A DNA stretch of 64,000 bases, from NCBI GenBank assembly GCA_903834465.1, contig CAILJB010000010.1:1-64000 (forward strand), in the 5' to 3' direction. Shown here in pieces: positions 7,655-18,041 of the stretch (its first letter is position 1; every line of letters starts with the position of its first letter). A model generated the notes under the pieces. The model was not told the origin of the DNA and searched no databases. It was given only the letters and a program-made list of their open reading frames with translations. This DNA is from an uncultured Pseudomonadota bacterium. GTDB taxonomy: Bacteria > Pseudomonadota > Gammaproteobacteria > Methylococcales > Methylomonadaceae. Both the position numbers and the translations under genes were made by a program.

Positions 7655-9906
7655 GTGTTGGTTTTAAAATTTGCCACGGTTACAGATAAACTATGCGCTT
7701 GATCTTCTAGTGATTCAGCACTTGCCGCCGCTTCTTCAACTAACGCGGCATTTTGTTGTGTTACTTCATCCATTTTTTCAATGGCAATATTGACCTGAGC
7801 AATGCCTGTACTTTGTTCAGTCGATGCCGTGGTAATTTCAGTCATAATTTGCGTCACACCGCGTATCGATTTCAAAATCTCAGCCATCGTAATGCCTGCA
7901 TGCGAGACCAATTTACTACCATCTTCGACTTTTTCAACCGAATCACTGATTAAACTTTTGATTTCTGCGGCGGCAATGGTGGCACGTTGTGCAAGATTAC
8001 GAACTTCGCTTGCTACGACAGCAAAACCGCGACCTTGTTCGCCCGCCCGCGCCGCTTCAACTGCCGCGTTTAAAGCAAGAATATTGGTCTGAAACGCGAT
8101 ACCATCGATTACGGTAATAATATCGACCACTTTGCGTGAGGATTCGTTAATATTTTTCATGGTCTCAATCACTTCATCCACAACTACACTGCCTTTTTCA
8201 GCAATGGCTGTCGCATTATCCGCGAGTTGATTTGCGTATTTTGCATTTGCAGCGTTGTGTTGCACGGTAGCGGTGAGTGCTTTCATACTTACAGCCGTTT
8301 CATCCAAATTAACGGCTTGCTCTTCGGTGCGCCGTGACAAATCATTATTTCCTGCCGCAATTTCTTGTGCGCCCGAATTGATGCTATCCGACGCGGCTTT
8401 AATTTGATGGACGATTTCAGTGATTTTCTCAACAGTTAAATTAGCATCGTCTTTCAATTCCCCAAAAGTCCCAAAATATTCATGCGTAATTTTTTTCGTT
8501 AAATCGCCTTGCGATAAGGCTTTCAAAACGGTGGCTATTTCATACAGACTCGTCTCATTAGTGAGCATCAACTGGTTAATACCATTCCCTAAATCATGCA
8601 AGATTCCTTCTTTACCATTCAGGTCTAAACGTTTAGAAAAGTCCCCTGCACCCGCTGCTGTCACAATTTCGGCAACTTCTTGTTCCACGGCAACTTCATC
8701 CGTACGGTCGTACCATTCAGCAACCGTTCCTAATCGCTCACCTGCTTCGTTAATCACAGGGTTTGCAAAAACTAACATATTACGATTTCCTAACATCAAA
8801 CTAGCTTGATATTTTCCGGAAAGCTCACAGAGCATTTTCCGTTGATGCGCCGCATTTTTATGGAAAACATCAATATTGGTTCCAATCAATTTTGCACTGT
8901 TAAATTCGGGTAATTGTTTACAAATATCGGTTTCGTTTTCACTTAACGTTTGAATAACAGATTTATTGACATAGATGATATTCAAATCATTATCCGTAAT
9001 CATTACACCTGTGCTGACGTTATCTAAGGCAATTTTAACGCGCAAAATTTCGTTTTTGGAATCAAGAGCCGCAACACTTTGTTTTAGAATTTCGTGTTGC
9101 ATCATTTTCATGTGGCTAATTAGGCTGTCTTTATATTCATCTTTAACGACAATAGAATGATAATCACCCTGCGTGATTTTATTCGCTAATTCAACAGCTT
9201 CATAAGGTTCCGCCCCTAATTGGCGAATGATTCCTCGACTAATGACATAAGTTAACGCGATGGCTAATGAGACACTGGCAATAAAAATCCCCGTTAATAT
9301 CCAACAAAAATGAATCAGTAATCGATGCACTTCTGCTTTATTTTCTTCGTTACCCGTTTTTATCAAATTAACGGTTTCATCAATCGCCAATCGATGTTGC
9401 TGATAACTATTATTGAGTTTTTCCAAACTGGCTAACGCGGCTTCACGATTTCCAGCTTGAATGAGAGGAATAAAGTTTTTCTGAGCTTCGCTATAAAAAT
9501 CTTGGGCGGCGCGATAAGACTTATCTAAAAAAGGGAGGTTTAATTCGGGTTGTAACTCTTGTAGATGTGTTTGCCAGTAAATATGACGGGTATCATATTC
9601 AGATTTTAGGATTTTAAAGCGTTCCGTCAGCGCATTGATGGTGGATGGACTTTGAGCATAAGTTAATTGCAATACGACTAAATACGATTCGACAATGTAT
9701 TCTGGCGGCGGCAAAATATCAGCAACAAAATCCTTTCCTTGCTCAATATGCCGATAAATCGGGCTGTTAATATTTAATGCTTTCATGGCGGCAAATGTTG
9801 CCACACCAAATGCCCCAAAGCCGACAATCATCGTCATCAAAATAATAGTAAAACGCATCTTAATGGTAAGATGCGATGACTTTTTTGTCCCACTTACGAA
9901 TTTCAC
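7651..9906 (-). CDS. methyl-accepting chemotaxis protein with periplasmic sensor and PAS domain
   Basis: A 751-residue transmembrane chemoreceptor. Order: membrane segment about 17-40; periplasmic helical domain about 41-195 containing [19 protein letters not shown]; second membrane segment about 197-222; HAMP-like linker; PAS domain about 289-400 ([16 protein letters not shown]); a second HAMP-like region; and the MCP signalling domain about 500-745, with the hairpin tip [23 protein letters not shown]. The start is a GTG preceded at 5-7 bases by AAGGA. The neighbouring receptor at 10025-12124 has a closely related sensor domain, so the pair arose by duplication. The C-terminus (NFKTNT) lacks an aromatic CheR tether. 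Ligand unknown. Confidence 0.9.
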   Translation of the reverse strand: MKFVSGTKKSSHLTIKMRFTIILMTMIVGFGAFGVATFAAMKALNINSPIYRHIEQGKDFVADILPPPEYIVESYLVVLQLTYAQSPSTINALTERFKILKSEYDTRHIYWQTHLQELQPELNLPFLDKSYRAAQDFYSEAQKNFIPLIQAGNREAALASLEKLNNSYQQHRLAIDETVNLIKTGNEENKAEVHRLLIHFCWILTGIFIASVSLAIALTYVISRGIIRQLGAEPYEAVELANKITQGDYHSIVVKDEYKDSLISHMKMMQHEILKQSVAALDSKNEILRVKIALDNVSTGVMITDNDLNIIYVNKSVIQTLSENETDICKQLPEFNSAKLIGTNIDVFHKNAAHQRKMLCELSGKYQASLMLGNRNMLVFANPVINEAGERLGTVAEWYDRTDEVAVEQEVAEIVTAAGAGDFSKRLDLNGKEGILHDLGNGINQLMLTNETSLYEIATVLKALSQGDLTKKITHEYFGTFGELKDDANLTVEKITEIVHQIKAASDSINSGAQEIAAGNNDLSRRTEEQAVNLDETAVSMKALTATVQHNAANAKYANQLADNATAIAEKGSVVVDEVIETMKNINESSRKVVDIITVIDGIAFQTNILALNAAVEAARAGEQGRGFAVVASEVRNLAQRATIAAAEIKSLISDSVEKVEDGSKLVSHAGITMAEILKSIRGVTQIMTEITTASTEQSTGIAQVNIAIEKMDEVTQQNAALVEEAAASAESLEDQAHSLSVTVANFKTNT

Positions 9907-9982
9907 CTAAATTCCTTACTAAAATAATCGGGAAATATTTTACCGCCAATCTGCGACAATATCTACCGGATTGGATTTAATA

Positions 9983-10007
9983 ATAACCACTGTTTTCAAA
10001 TGGTTAT
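9983..10007. terminator. weak hairpin between the two receptor genes
   Basis: A 7-bp perfect stem (ATAACCA/TGGTTAT) with an 11-base loop lies 18 bases past the stop of the upstream receptor gene. The T-rich run is on the plus-strand side, so it is a poor terminator for the minus-strand genes, and read-through into the next receptor is possible. Confidence 0.3.
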
Positions 10008-10024
10008 GTTTTTATAATAGGCAA

Positions 10025-12124
10025 CTAATAAGTTTTGAAATTTGCTACCGTAACAGATAATTTTCGAGCTTGCGATTCAAGAGATTCTGCTCCCGCTGCA
10101 GCTTGCTCAACTAATGCCGCATTTTGTTGTGTCACATCGTCCATTTGAGCAATCGCGGAATTTACTTGGGCAATGCCACCACTTTGTTCAACAGAAGCGG
10201 AAGTGATTTCAGACATAATTGTGGTAACGCCTTGTACAGATTGCACAATTTCCTGCATCGTTTTTCCAGCTTGATCGACCAATTTACTTCCGTCTTCTAT
10301 TTTTCCAACGGAATCACCTATTAAACTTTGAATTTCCCCAGCGGCAGCGGCAGCGCGTTGTGCTAAATTTCGTACTTCAGTTGCGACTACGGCAAAACCA
10401 CGTCCTTGATCACCGGCTCTTGCCGCTTCAACCGCCGCATTGAGTGCGAGAATATTCGTTTGAAATGCAATATTATCAATTACCGAAATAATTTCGACCA
10501 CTTTGCGTGAGGATTCGTTAATACTTTCCATCGTTGTCACCACATTACCTACAACCACGCCACCTTGACTGGCAATATTCGTTGCATCTTGTGCCAATTC
10601 ATTAGCTAAGGTCGCATTTTCGGCATTATGCTGAACAGCGTTAGTAAGTTGCGTCATACTCGCGGCGGTTTCTTCCAAACTGGCGGCTTGTTTTTCGGTT
10701 CGTTGGGATAAATCATTATTCCCCGCTACGATTTCTTGTGCCGCAATATTGATAAGTTGGGTGGAATCTTTAATTTCACTGACCAGAGCTTGTAGATTTT
10801 CTACCGTACTGTTGATACCTTCTTTAACTTTGCCAAACGTCCCCGGGTAATCATTGTTGATGGTTTTGGTTAAATCACCCTGCGCCAAAGCATTCGAGAC
10901 ACGCAAAATATCGTTGAATCCAGTGTCACATGTAGTCAGTAATCGATTTAAATCGCAGAGCATATCGTGAAACATGAATTCAAATTTTTCTGCATGAGCG
11001 CGTTTAGAAAAATCACCATTCGCGCCAGCTTTGGCTAACGTTTCAATTTCGCTACTAATTAACAATAATGCTTGTTTAATCTCGTGCATTGCGTCTGTAA
11101 TAACATGCGTATCACCAGGTAAATCTTCCATATCTACTGAAAAATCCCCTTTTGCATATTGATTTACAATTTCAATCACACGGCGATTTAAAGACACACG
11201 AGCTTGAATTATCGCATTCATCTGTTCTGCCATGCGCCGATACGTTCCCAAAAATTTAGAAGGGTCTAATTGCTCTTGGGTATAACCTTCCGCATGTTTT
11301 TTAGCCATGAAATCTTGTGCTTCAACGAACATGTTAATGACTTGTTGCATTTTATTCATCGCGCGAAGTAAATCGCCAATTTCATCGGATTGCGATGTAT
11401 CGATTTTTGAACTCAAATGCCCGACGGCAATGGCATTTGCTATTTTTCGGGCTGATACCAAAGAATTCAAAATGCCACGACTAATCCACACCGTTAATAA
11501 CGCCGCCAAAGCGATACTAAATATGAAAATAGACAATAACCCCATATCGTAACTACCTAATAACGATTGAGCATGCGTTTCATCTTCTCCATTACGTTTA
11601 GTGGTAAGTTGCACGACTTCGTCAATAGCAAGACGATGTTTTTCGTAACTTTCACGCATTTTCGCCAAACTTGCCATCATCGCGTCATGATTACCTGCTT
11701 GAATATGCGGGATAAAATGTTCTTGCGCTTCCGTATAAAATGCTTGCGCGGCATGATAGGAATGCTCAAGTAATGGCACTTCTAATTCATTTTCTAACGA
11801 TTGTCCTTGCCAATAAGTGTGGCGAGTATCGTATTCGCCTTTTAACACTTGAAAACGGTTAACCAATGCGGAGATTTCGTCTGGATTTGTGGCGTGCGTG
11901 AGTTGTAAAACGACCAAATAAGATTCGAGAATATACTCAGGCGGCGGTAAAATATCGGCAATCAAATCTTTGCCTTGCACAATACGTTGGTAAATGGGTC
12001 CATTTACGTTAAGGGTACTCATAGCTTTTAATGTAGCTAACCCAAACAGCGTAAAGCCGATAATTAAAACCCCTAAAATAATTCCCAGTCGGGCTTTAAT
12101 CGTAAATTGAGACATTATATTCAT
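10025..12124 (-). CDS. methyl-accepting chemotaxis protein with periplasmic sensor and tandem HAMP
   Basis: A 699-residue transmembrane chemoreceptor related to its downstream neighbour. Membrane segments are at about 12-33 and 193-216. The periplasmic domain repeats the signature [19 protein letters not shown] and the YDTRHxYWQ motif. After the second membrane segment come a HAMP domain ([20 protein letters not shown]) and two further HAMP-like units (around KGDFSVDM and [14 protein letters not shown]), then the MCP signalling domain with [23 protein letters not shown]. There is no PAS domain, unlike the neighbour. Methylatable Glu/Gln pairs flank the tip, as in classical receptors. The C-terminus is NFKTY, without a WxxF-like tether. 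Two 21-bp direct repeats lie 40-86 bases upstream of the start. Confidence 0.9.
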   Translation of the reverse strand: MNIMSQFTIKARLGIILGVLIIGFTLFGLATLKAMSTLNVNGPIYQRIVQGKDLIADILPPPEYILESYLVVLQLTHATNPDEISALVNRFQVLKGEYDTRHTYWQGQSLENELEVPLLEHSYHAAQAFYTEAQEHFIPHIQAGNHDAMMASLAKMRESYEKHRLAIDEVVQLTTKRNGEDETHAQSLLGSYDMGLLSIFIFSIALAALLTVWISRGILNSLVSARKIANAIAVGHLSSKIDTSQSDEIGDLLRAMNKMQQVINMFVEAQDFMAKKHAEGYTQEQLDPSKFLGTYRRMAEQMNAIIQARVSLNRRVIEIVNQYAKGDFSVDMEDLPGDTHVITDAMHEIKQALLLISSEIETLAKAGANGDFSKRAHAEKFEFMFHDMLCDLNRLLTTCDTGFNDILRVSNALAQGDLTKTINNDYPGTFGKVKEGINSTVENLQALVSEIKDSTQLINIAAQEIVAGNNDLSQRTEKQAASLEETAASMTQLTNAVQHNAENATLANELAQDATNIASQGGVVVGNVVTTMESINESSRKVVEIISVIDNIAFQTNILALNAAVEAARAGDQGRGFAVVATEVRNLAQRAAAAAGEIQSLIGDSVGKIEDGSKLVDQAGKTMQEIVQSVQGVTTIMSEITSASVEQSGGIAQVNSAIAQMDDVTQQNAALVEQAAAGAESLESQARKLSVTVANFKTY

Positions 12125-12163
12125 AATCGTTTCTTCAAAGTGAGGCGTTTAGTTCTATGTGAT

Positions 12164-12210
12164 AATTGTTGTATTACTGACAATGAGGCAATTGTTGTAT
12201 TACTGACAAT
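12164..12210. repeat. two 21-bp direct repeats with inverted ends, possible operator
   Basis: The 21-mer aattgttgtattactgacaat occurs at 12164-12184 and again at 12190-12210, separated by 5 bases (26-bp period). Each copy has inverted ends, ATTGT and ACAAT, 10 bases apart. The pair lies between the EAL gene and the receptor gene, 40-86 bases upstream of the receptor start. This spacing and symmetry resemble a tandem repressor or activator site; no specific regulator is recognised. Confidence 0.6.
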
Positions 12211-12259
12211 ACAGTTATCGGAAGCTGTCTAATTTCTTTAATTCTTTATGCAGAGTGCA

Positions 12260-13420
12260 TCACAACCAATCTGCCATAACATCGACTAACAAGACGCGCG
12301 TTTCGTCTAAACGTAGAGCAAATGTTTTACATAACATATCGGTACTAAAATCGCGGTAACGTTCTGACGTGACGATGCGATTGTTAATTTCAAAACCGAC
12401 TACTTCATAAAAATGGGGTCGCCACGCCCAGTTAAAGCCCAATTGCTTTGTATCCGCAATCCACTCACCATTTGAAAAGTTAAAATTAGGGGAAATTTGA
12501 TTGCCTCTATCATCGCAAATATAGAAATGTAACAAGCCGCTATTTTTGAAAGAATCCGTTGCTAAATCGGTTAATAGAAAATCATTTTTTACCACTTCTT
12601 TTAGGTAGTAAATGAGTTCTCGAATTCGCCAGACAAACAGTTTTTTATATTCCTCTTTCATCAAAGCCTGGTCTAAAAAGATGTCTCGTAATTCAGCAAT
12701 TTGAGGGTGATAACGTTTAGGATCTTGGAAATCAGCCATCGCAGGTGAAAACAAATAGCCTTGCATGTATTGTGCGCCGCAACTTAAACCGAATAAAAAA
12801 TCCTCATTCGTTTCAACACCTTCACAGACAATGCGACAGCCTGTACGTTTTGCTAGTCGTGACAGCAAATGCACGACATCGCTAGCCGTGCCGCCCCGCG
12901 CCGCATTTTGAAACAATTGCATATCGAGTTTGATAATATCAGGCTGAATCGCCATCACGCGCTCTAACTGCGAAAAGCCTGCGCCAAAATCATCAATGGC
13001 AATTTTCAACCCCTGTTTTCGATACATGGCGACCGCTTCAACCAATTTTTCCAAATCACCTTGTGATTCAGTGATTTCGATGACGATACGACTTTTATCA
13101 ATAGCAAATTCTTCAAGCATTGCCAGCGTTGGTAGCGCATTAAAATCATCAACGTAATCAATCCATGCTGCTGAAATATTGATGGTGAGATAGGTGTCGC
13201 CAGGTAATTCTTTGAATTTTTGCAACGCGAGGCGACGCACATGTCGATCCAACTCAATTAACGTGTGGTCAGAAATATCGGGATGACAAAATAATTCGCC
13301 AGCGGATTTAATATTGCCTTGTGAATCGCGTTGCCGTGCCAGAGCTTCATAACCAACAATAGCTCCATTTGCAGCACCGACAATGGGTTGAAAATAAGGA
13401 AAAAGGGGCGTTGTTATCAT
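12260..13420 (-). CDS. EAL-domain c-di-GMP phosphodiesterase with YkuI_C-like domain
   Basis: A 386-residue cytoplasmic protein. Residues 1-250 form an EAL domain with all expected active-site motifs: YEALAR, TINISA, EITES, IDDFGAG, IKLD, CEGVET and QGYLF. It should therefore hydrolyse cyclic di-GMP to pGpG. Residues about 265-386 (YICDDRGNQISPNF, the WxWRPHF motif, SERYRDFSTDMLCKTF) resemble the PAS-like C-terminal domain of Bacillus YkuI (EAL-associated domain), a sensory element. No GGDEF domain and no membrane segment are present. It lies upstream of and in the same direction as the two receptors, which hints at control of motility or attachment. Confidence 0.88.
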   Translation of the reverse strand: MITTPLFPYFQPIVGAANGAIVGYEALARQRDSQGNIKSAGELFCHPDISDHTLIELDRHVRRLALQKFKELPGDTYLTINISAAWIDYVDDFNALPTLAMLEEFAIDKSRIVIEITESQGDLEKLVEAVAMYRKQGLKIAIDDFGAGFSQLERVMAIQPDIIKLDMQLFQNAARGGTASDVVHLLSRLAKRTGCRIVCEGVETNEDFLFGLSCGAQYMQGYLFSPAMADFQDPKRYHPQIAELRDIFLDQALMKEEYKKLFVWRIRELIYYLKEVVKNDFLLTDLATDSFKNSGLLHFYICDDRGNQISPNFNFSNGEWIADTKQLGFNWAWRPHFYEVVGFEINNRIVTSERYRDFSTDMLCKTFALRLDETRVLLVDVMADWL

Positions 13421-13671
13421 AAAAAACCATCATGGAGAAAATTGTGTGTATAAATATACTTAATTAAATTGTGCAGAGCATGATTTATACCATGCCAAAA
13501 TATTCGAAATGACTGTCATTTTAATCTGAAAACGTCGCTTGTTTTGCTTTATTTGAGCGCGATGCACCAAAATGAACAGTTTTGTCGTTTTACACTTGTG
13601 TCGATGTGAGCAATCCATTAGAGTTTTTCACACGATTTATTTTTCAATTTTTTAATACAGGACAAAATCTA

Positions 13672-14931
13672 ATGTCAGTAAAAAATGCGTTTTATGCACA
13701 ATCAGGCGGTGTAACGTCAGTGATTAACGCCAGTGCATGTGGTTTAATTCAAACCGCACGTTTGTATCCCGATAAAATTGGGACGGTTTATGCCGGTTTG
13801 AATGGCATTATTGGTGCGCTGCAAGAAGAGTTAATTGATACGACATTTGAAAGTGATGCCGCCATTGCTGCTTTACGTCATACACCTGCCGGCGCGTTTG
13901 GGTCATGCCGATATAAATTGAAAAGTTTAGAAGCTAATCGCGCCGAATATGAACGTTTAATCGATGTTTTTAAAGCTCACAATATCGGTTATTTTTTCTA
14001 CAATGGTGGCGGAGATTCGCAAGATACCGCGCATAAGGTGTCACAACTTGGCGAGCAAATGGGTTATCCGCTCACCTGCATTGGCATTCCTAAAACCGTT
14101 GATAACGATTTACCCATTACGGATAACTGCGCGGGGTTTGGTAGCGTGGCAAAATATGTAGCCGTTTCGATGCGTGAAGCAAGTTTTGACGTAGCTTCGA
14201 TGTGCGCGACATCCACAAAAGTATTTGTGATGGAAGTAATGGGACGACATGCAGGTTGGATTGCAGCGGCTGGCGCGTTGGCGGCTGATGAAAGTCATGA
14301 CATTCCACTCGTGATTTTGTTCCCTGAAGTAAAATTCGACGAAGCAAAATTTTTAGCCGCTGTGGATGCAAAAGTTAAACAATGCGGTTATTGCTGCATT
14401 GTTGTGTCAGAAGGCGTGAAAAATAGCGACGGGCAATTCCTCGCCGAAGCCGGTGGCAAAGATGCCTTTGGTCATGCACAACTTGGTGGCACCGCACCAG
14501 TAATTGCAAATTTAATAAAACAAAATTTAGGTTATAAATATCATTGGGCGGTGGCGGATTATCTGCAACGTGCGGCGCGACATATCGCCTCACAAACGGA
14601 TGTAGAACAGGCTTACGCCGTTGGCAAAGCGGCTGTTGAATTTGCTTTAGCTGGCAAAAATGCGGTGATGCCAACGATTGTGCGAACCGCTGACGCGCCT
14701 TACCAATGGAAAATCGGTTGCGTAGAACTAAAAGATGTGGCGAACGTAGAAAAAATGATGCCGCTCGAATTTATCAGTGCCGATAGTTTTGGTATTACGC
14801 CAGCATGTCGCGCTTATTTACAACCGTTAATTGCCGGCGAAGATTATCCGCCGTACAAAAACGGTTTGCCTGATTATGTCGTTTTGAAAAAACAATTAGT
14901 CGCTAAAAAATTGCCCGCCTTTACGGTTTAA
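13672..14931 (+). CDS. pfp: diphosphate-dependent 6-phosphofructokinase
   Basis: A 419-residue phosphofructokinase that uses pyrophosphate rather than ATP and is reversible between fructose 6-phosphate and fructose 1,6-bisphosphate. The two positions that discriminate phosphoryl donors are both of the PPi type: GGGDS places Asp where ATP enzymes have Gly, and PKTVDND has Lys where ATP enzymes have Gly. Other landmarks are AQSGGVTSVINA at the N-terminus and VMEVMGRHAGWIA. An AGGA ribosome site lies about 10 bases before the ATG at 13672; the longer in-frame extension to 13582 has no family similarity. The gene converges on the histidine kinase and overlaps it by 11 bases. Confidence 0.92.
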   Translation: MSVKNAFYAQSGGVTSVINASACGLIQTARLYPDKIGTVYAGLNGIIGALQEELIDTTFESDAAIAALRHTPAGAFGSCRYKLKSLEANRAEYERLIDVFKAHNIGYFFYNGGGDSQDTAHKVSQLGEQMGYPLTCIGIPKTVDNDLPITDNCAGFGSVAKYVAVSMREASFDVASMCATSTKVFVMEVMGRHAGWIAAAGALAADESHDIPLVILFPEVKFDEAKFLAAVDAKVKQCGYCCIVVSEGVKNSDGQFLAEAGGKDAFGHAQLGGTAPVIANLIKQNLGYKYHWAVADYLQRAARHIASQTDVEQAYAVGKAAVEFALAGKNAVMPTIVRTADAPYQWKIGCVELKDVANVEKMMPLEFISADSFGITPACRAYLQPLIAGEDYPPYKNGLPDYVVLKKQLVAKKLPAFTV

Positions 14932-16354
14932 TTTTCGGCAACGTAATACTGACAACGGCACCATTATCATTGCGTAACGTTAAAGTGCCGTTATTGTTTT
15001 TCACAAATCGTTGCACCATCGCCAGTCCCAAACCGGTGCCGCGTTCACGACTGGTTCGAAATGGACGAATGCCATATTCCAACCATTCTTGAGCAAACCC
15101 CTGTCCATTGTCGTGAACTTGAATGCGTAAATTCTCATCATTGACGCTGGCAGAAATCACAATTTCGCCTGCGTTACCATCCAGCGCATCTGCTGCATTG
15201 AGCAATAAATTTAATAACGCTTGCCGCAAACCACTTTCAGGAAAATAAACTAGCAACGTGTCTGGTGTGATAAATCTCAAATAGAGATTTTCAGGAATTT
15301 GATAACGCACCAGTGTCACTAAATCTCGAATCAGCACACTTAAATCAAACGAACTGGGAACTTCCGGCGTATGTTTACTGGCATTGAGCATTTCGTTAAG
15401 TAAACGCGCCAAACGTTTTAATTCGCTGTCAATTAACGCCATGCGTTCACATTGATTTTCGTTGTCGATTTCACGGCGCAAATTATTAAACGCCATTTGA
15501 ATCCCTGCGAGTGGGTTGCGAATTTCGTGCGCGAGTTCTGCGGAAACTTCACCAATTGCGGCTAATCTCTCTGCACGCGCCAAACTGTGTTGTTGTTCTA
15601 ATAAGGCTTGTGTGGCTAAACGTACTTCGCGTTGCAACGATTGTGCATATTGGCGATTACTTTCTTCAAGTTCGCTTAAATGTTTCACCATGCCGTTGTA
15701 ACTTTGAAAGACCGGCAATAATAGCGGGTCAAGATGCTTTGTCGTAATCGTGGTGTAATTTTCGTCTGTAAGTCGTTCTAACAGTTCGCGCAAATCGTGC
15801 AATGGATGCAAAATTCGCCGCTGTAAAAACCAAATCGCCCCGATAAAAATGACACAAAACATTATCAACGCCACATACAATTCCGATTGTGTATCGAAAT
15901 TGATGTCTTCGAGCATTTGCTCTCGTTGCAACGTTTCGTTATCGAGCAATTCATTCATGATTTTTAGCACGCTCATCAAATCGCGGTGCTGCTCGGTTTT
16001 GTCTAATTTTTGTAAATTAGTTAGCAAACTACGCGCTGTTTCTAAACGTGTACGAGTGAGGTCAGATAAATAATGCTCATTATTGCTCAATAACGAATCA
16101 ATATGCGCTAGTGCATCGTTCAAAATTTCTAAATGTAAAACGCTTGATGATTCAGTTAAATAATCAATGACCGACTGTTGCAGACCAACGGAAACGTTTT
16201 GAATGTGATGCGACGCATTGACATAAGAAATCGCGGCATCGAAATGATGTAGATTACGCCAAATCATGCTACCTAAAATAGCTAATGCCATCAACAATAA
16301 ACCTAAAAATGCTAGACCGCGTAATTTGGCAAGACGATAAAAAATAGGATTCAA
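14921..16354 (-). CDS. membrane sensor histidine kinase, orphan
   Basis: A 477-residue two-component kinase. Membrane segments at about 13-33 and 156-178 enclose a periplasmic helical domain, followed by a HAMP-like linker, a coiled coil and the kinase core. Visible boxes are the phosphoacceptor ELAHEIRNPLAG, the N box LLNLLLNAADAL, G1 VHDNGQGFA and G2 RERGTGLGLAMVQRF. The start is TTG, supported by a strong AGGAGG six bases upstream. The arrangement resembles NtrB/HupT-type kinases, which act on NtrC-like regulators, but no response regulator is adjacent on this strand, so the partner is unknown. It is divergent from tsaC, sharing a 110-bp intergenic region. Confidence 0.9.
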   Translation of the reverse strand: MNPIFYRLAKLRGLAFLGLLLMALAILGSMIWRNLHHFDAAISYVNASHHIQNVSVGLQQSVIDYLTESSSVLHLEILNDALAHIDSLLSNNEHYLSDLTRTRLETARSLLTNLQKLDKTEQHRDLMSVLKIMNELLDNETLQREQMLEDINFDTQSELYVALIMFCVIFIGAIWFLQRRILHPLHDLRELLERLTDENYTTITTKHLDPLLLPVFQSYNGMVKHLSELEESNRQYAQSLQREVRLATQALLEQQHSLARAERLAAIGEVSAELAHEIRNPLAGIQMAFNNLRREIDNENQCERMALIDSELKRLARLLNEMLNASKHTPEVPSSFDLSVLIRDLVTLVRYQIPENLYLRFITPDTLLVYFPESGLRQALLNLLLNAADALDGNAGEIVISASVNDENLRIQVHDNGQGFAQEWLEYGIRPFRTSRERGTGLGLAMVQRFVKNNNGTLTLRNDNGAVVSITLPKIKP

Positions 16355-16413
16355 ATCTTTCCTCCTGAATAGTTGTAAATGCGTTCGTAAAACATGAAAT
16401 TTTTTTTGTTCTG

Positions 16414-16419
16414 TATAAT
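16414..16419 (+). promoter_or_regulatory. -10 element candidate for the tsaC operon
   Basis: A TATAAT lies 46 bases before the tsaC start codon, after a T-rich run. No good -35 hexamer is seen at 16-18 bases, so the assignment rests mainly on the -10 match and position. Confidence 0.35.
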
Positions 16420-16464
16420 AACGATTTCTAAACCCTTTAGATAAAATTTAAACCACACAACATC

Positions 16465-17457
16465 ATGACTATTTTCAATGCGACATCAGAAACTATTGGG
16501 CAAGCGGCAAAGTGTTTGCGAGATGGTGGATTAGTCGCTTTTCCTACTGAGACCGTTTACGGACTTGGCGCAGATGCGCGAAATCCTGAAGCTATAAAAC
16601 GTATTTTTGCGGCAAAAAATCGCCCTGAAAATCACCCCTTGATTGTTCATATTGCCAGTGTCGAGCAATTGGAGGAATGGGCGCAAGATATTCCCGATAT
16701 GGCATTTAAATTAGCGCAACATTTCTGCCCTGCGCCATTGGCATTTGTTTTAAAAAAACGTCCCGATGTGAGCGAAATCGTCACCGGCGGACAAAATACG
16801 GTGGCGTTGAGAATTCCAAATCATCCCATTGCGTTGGAATTATTACGCGCGTTTGGTAATGGAATTGCCGCGCCATCGGCGAATCGATTTTGCCGAATCA
16901 GTCCCACGCAAGCACAGCACGTCGCCGATGAATTAGGCAATGATGTGGATATGATTTTAGATGGCGGCGCATGTCAAATCGGTGTCGAATCAACGATTAT
17001 TGATTTAAGTAGTGACAAACCGATGCTGTTACGTTTTGGACAAATCACGCGCAGTGACTTAGAAACCGTATTACAAACGGAAGTTTTTATTCCAGATTCA
17101 CTTTCAAAAACGACGGTGCGAACAGCAGGTATGATGGCAATTCATTACGCTCCGCTAACACCGGCTATGTGTTGTAACAGCAATATGTTGGTTACGTTTT
17201 TGAATGATAAAAATCAAAAAGTAGGCGTATTAACATGTGGTTCAAATATGCCATCAACAAAAAATCGCATTGTAATTTCATTACCTTCTAATTCGATGAT
17301 TTATGCCCAAAATTTATACGCCAAATTGCGCGAGCTAGACGCGCTGAAATTAGATTTAATTTTAGTTGAACAACCACCAAAAGGTGAAGCATGGCAAGCT
17401 ATTAACGATCGATTAGGCAAGGCGACGCATAATGCGAAATCGCACACCCATGATTGA
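16465..17457 (+). CDS. tsaC: threonylcarbamoyl-AMP synthase, Sua5 type
   Basis: A 330-residue enzyme that makes threonylcarbamoyl-AMP from threonine, bicarbonate and ATP, the first step of t6A37 modification in tRNAs reading ANN codons. The N-terminal YrdC domain (about 1-195) shows PTETVYGLGADA, KNRPENHPLIVH and GIAAPSANRF. An extra C-terminal domain (about 215-330), entered by the linker RTAGMMAIHYAPLTPA, marks it as the long Sua5 form rather than the short E. coli TsaC form. It opens a plus-strand run with the phosphopantetheinyl transferase, glnE and later genes; its end overlaps the next gene by 26 bases. Confidence 0.92.
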   Translation: MTIFNATSETIGQAAKCLRDGGLVAFPTETVYGLGADARNPEAIKRIFAAKNRPENHPLIVHIASVEQLEEWAQDIPDMAFKLAQHFCPAPLAFVLKKRPDVSEIVTGGQNTVALRIPNHPIALELLRAFGNGIAAPSANRFCRISPTQAQHVADELGNDVDMILDGGACQIGVESTIIDLSSDKPMLLRFGQITRSDLETVLQTEVFIPDSLSKTTVRTAGMMAIHYAPLTPAMCCNSNMLVTFLNDKNQKVGVLTCGSNMPSTKNRIVISLPSNSMIYAQNLYAKLRELDALKLDLILVEQPPKGEAWQAINDRLGKATHNAKSHTHD

Positions 17458-18025
17458 TGTTTGGGAAATTGATTTAACGACAAATGATTCGACTCAAACC
17501 ATTTTGCGACAAATCCTCGCGCGTTATGTGCGAACATCTGCCGAAGAATTAGTCATTGAACGTGGAGAGTTTGGTAAACCGTATTTGCTTTATTTTCCGG
17601 AATGGCAATTTAATTTATCTCATTCCGGTGAAAAGTTGTTAATTGCGGTTAGTTATGAAATACCGGTTGGCGTTGATATTGAGCAAATAAAGCCTCGCCG
17701 TTCACTTGCTGGTTTAGTGAAAAAATGCTTTGCTGTGTCTGAACAAAATTATTGGTTTGGTTTACCTGAACACGAAAGATTAAATGTTTTTTATGAATTT
17801 TGGACACGCAAAGAAGCCGTTGTTAAAGGTATTGGACGTGGGATTGTACTAGGTTTAAATCGTTGTGAAATTGATACAGCGCAACCCGAACGTTTTTTAA
17901 GTCTGCCCGTTAATGAAACCTGGCGAACATATCAACTCGAACAAGACCAAAATTATTGCGCGTCAATTGCCATAAATCGAAATGATGTTGCCTTACGCCA
18001 CAGAAAATGGCGCAATTCACTTTAA
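17432..18025 (+). CDS. 4'-phosphopantetheinyl transferase, Sfp family
   Basis: A 197-residue transferase that moves the 4'-phosphopantetheine arm of coenzyme A to a serine of carrier proteins. The family signatures are present: FNLSHSGEKLLIAV, the magnesium-binding VGVDIEQI, and FWTRKEAVVKGIGRG with the catalytic Glu/Lys. The length is that of the compact Gsp/HetI/Sfp group. The ATG at 17432 has AAGG at about 9 bases; an alternative ATG at 17450 would lose six residues. Overlap with tsaC implies coupled translation. No polyketide or nonribosomal synthetase is nearby, so the target may be a fatty-acid carrier protein or a distant cluster. Confidence 0.88.
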   Translation: MRNRTPMIDVWEIDLTTNDSTQTILRQILARYVRTSAEELVIERGEFGKPYLLYFPEWQFNLSHSGEKLLIAVSYEIPVGVDIEQIKPRRSLAGLVKKCFAVSEQNYWFGLPEHERLNVFYEFWTRKEAVVKGIGRGIVLGLNRCEIDTAQPERFLSLPVNETWRTYQLEQDQNYCASIAINRNDVALRHRKWRNSL

Positions 18026-18041
18026 AAATAAAATTGCTATT

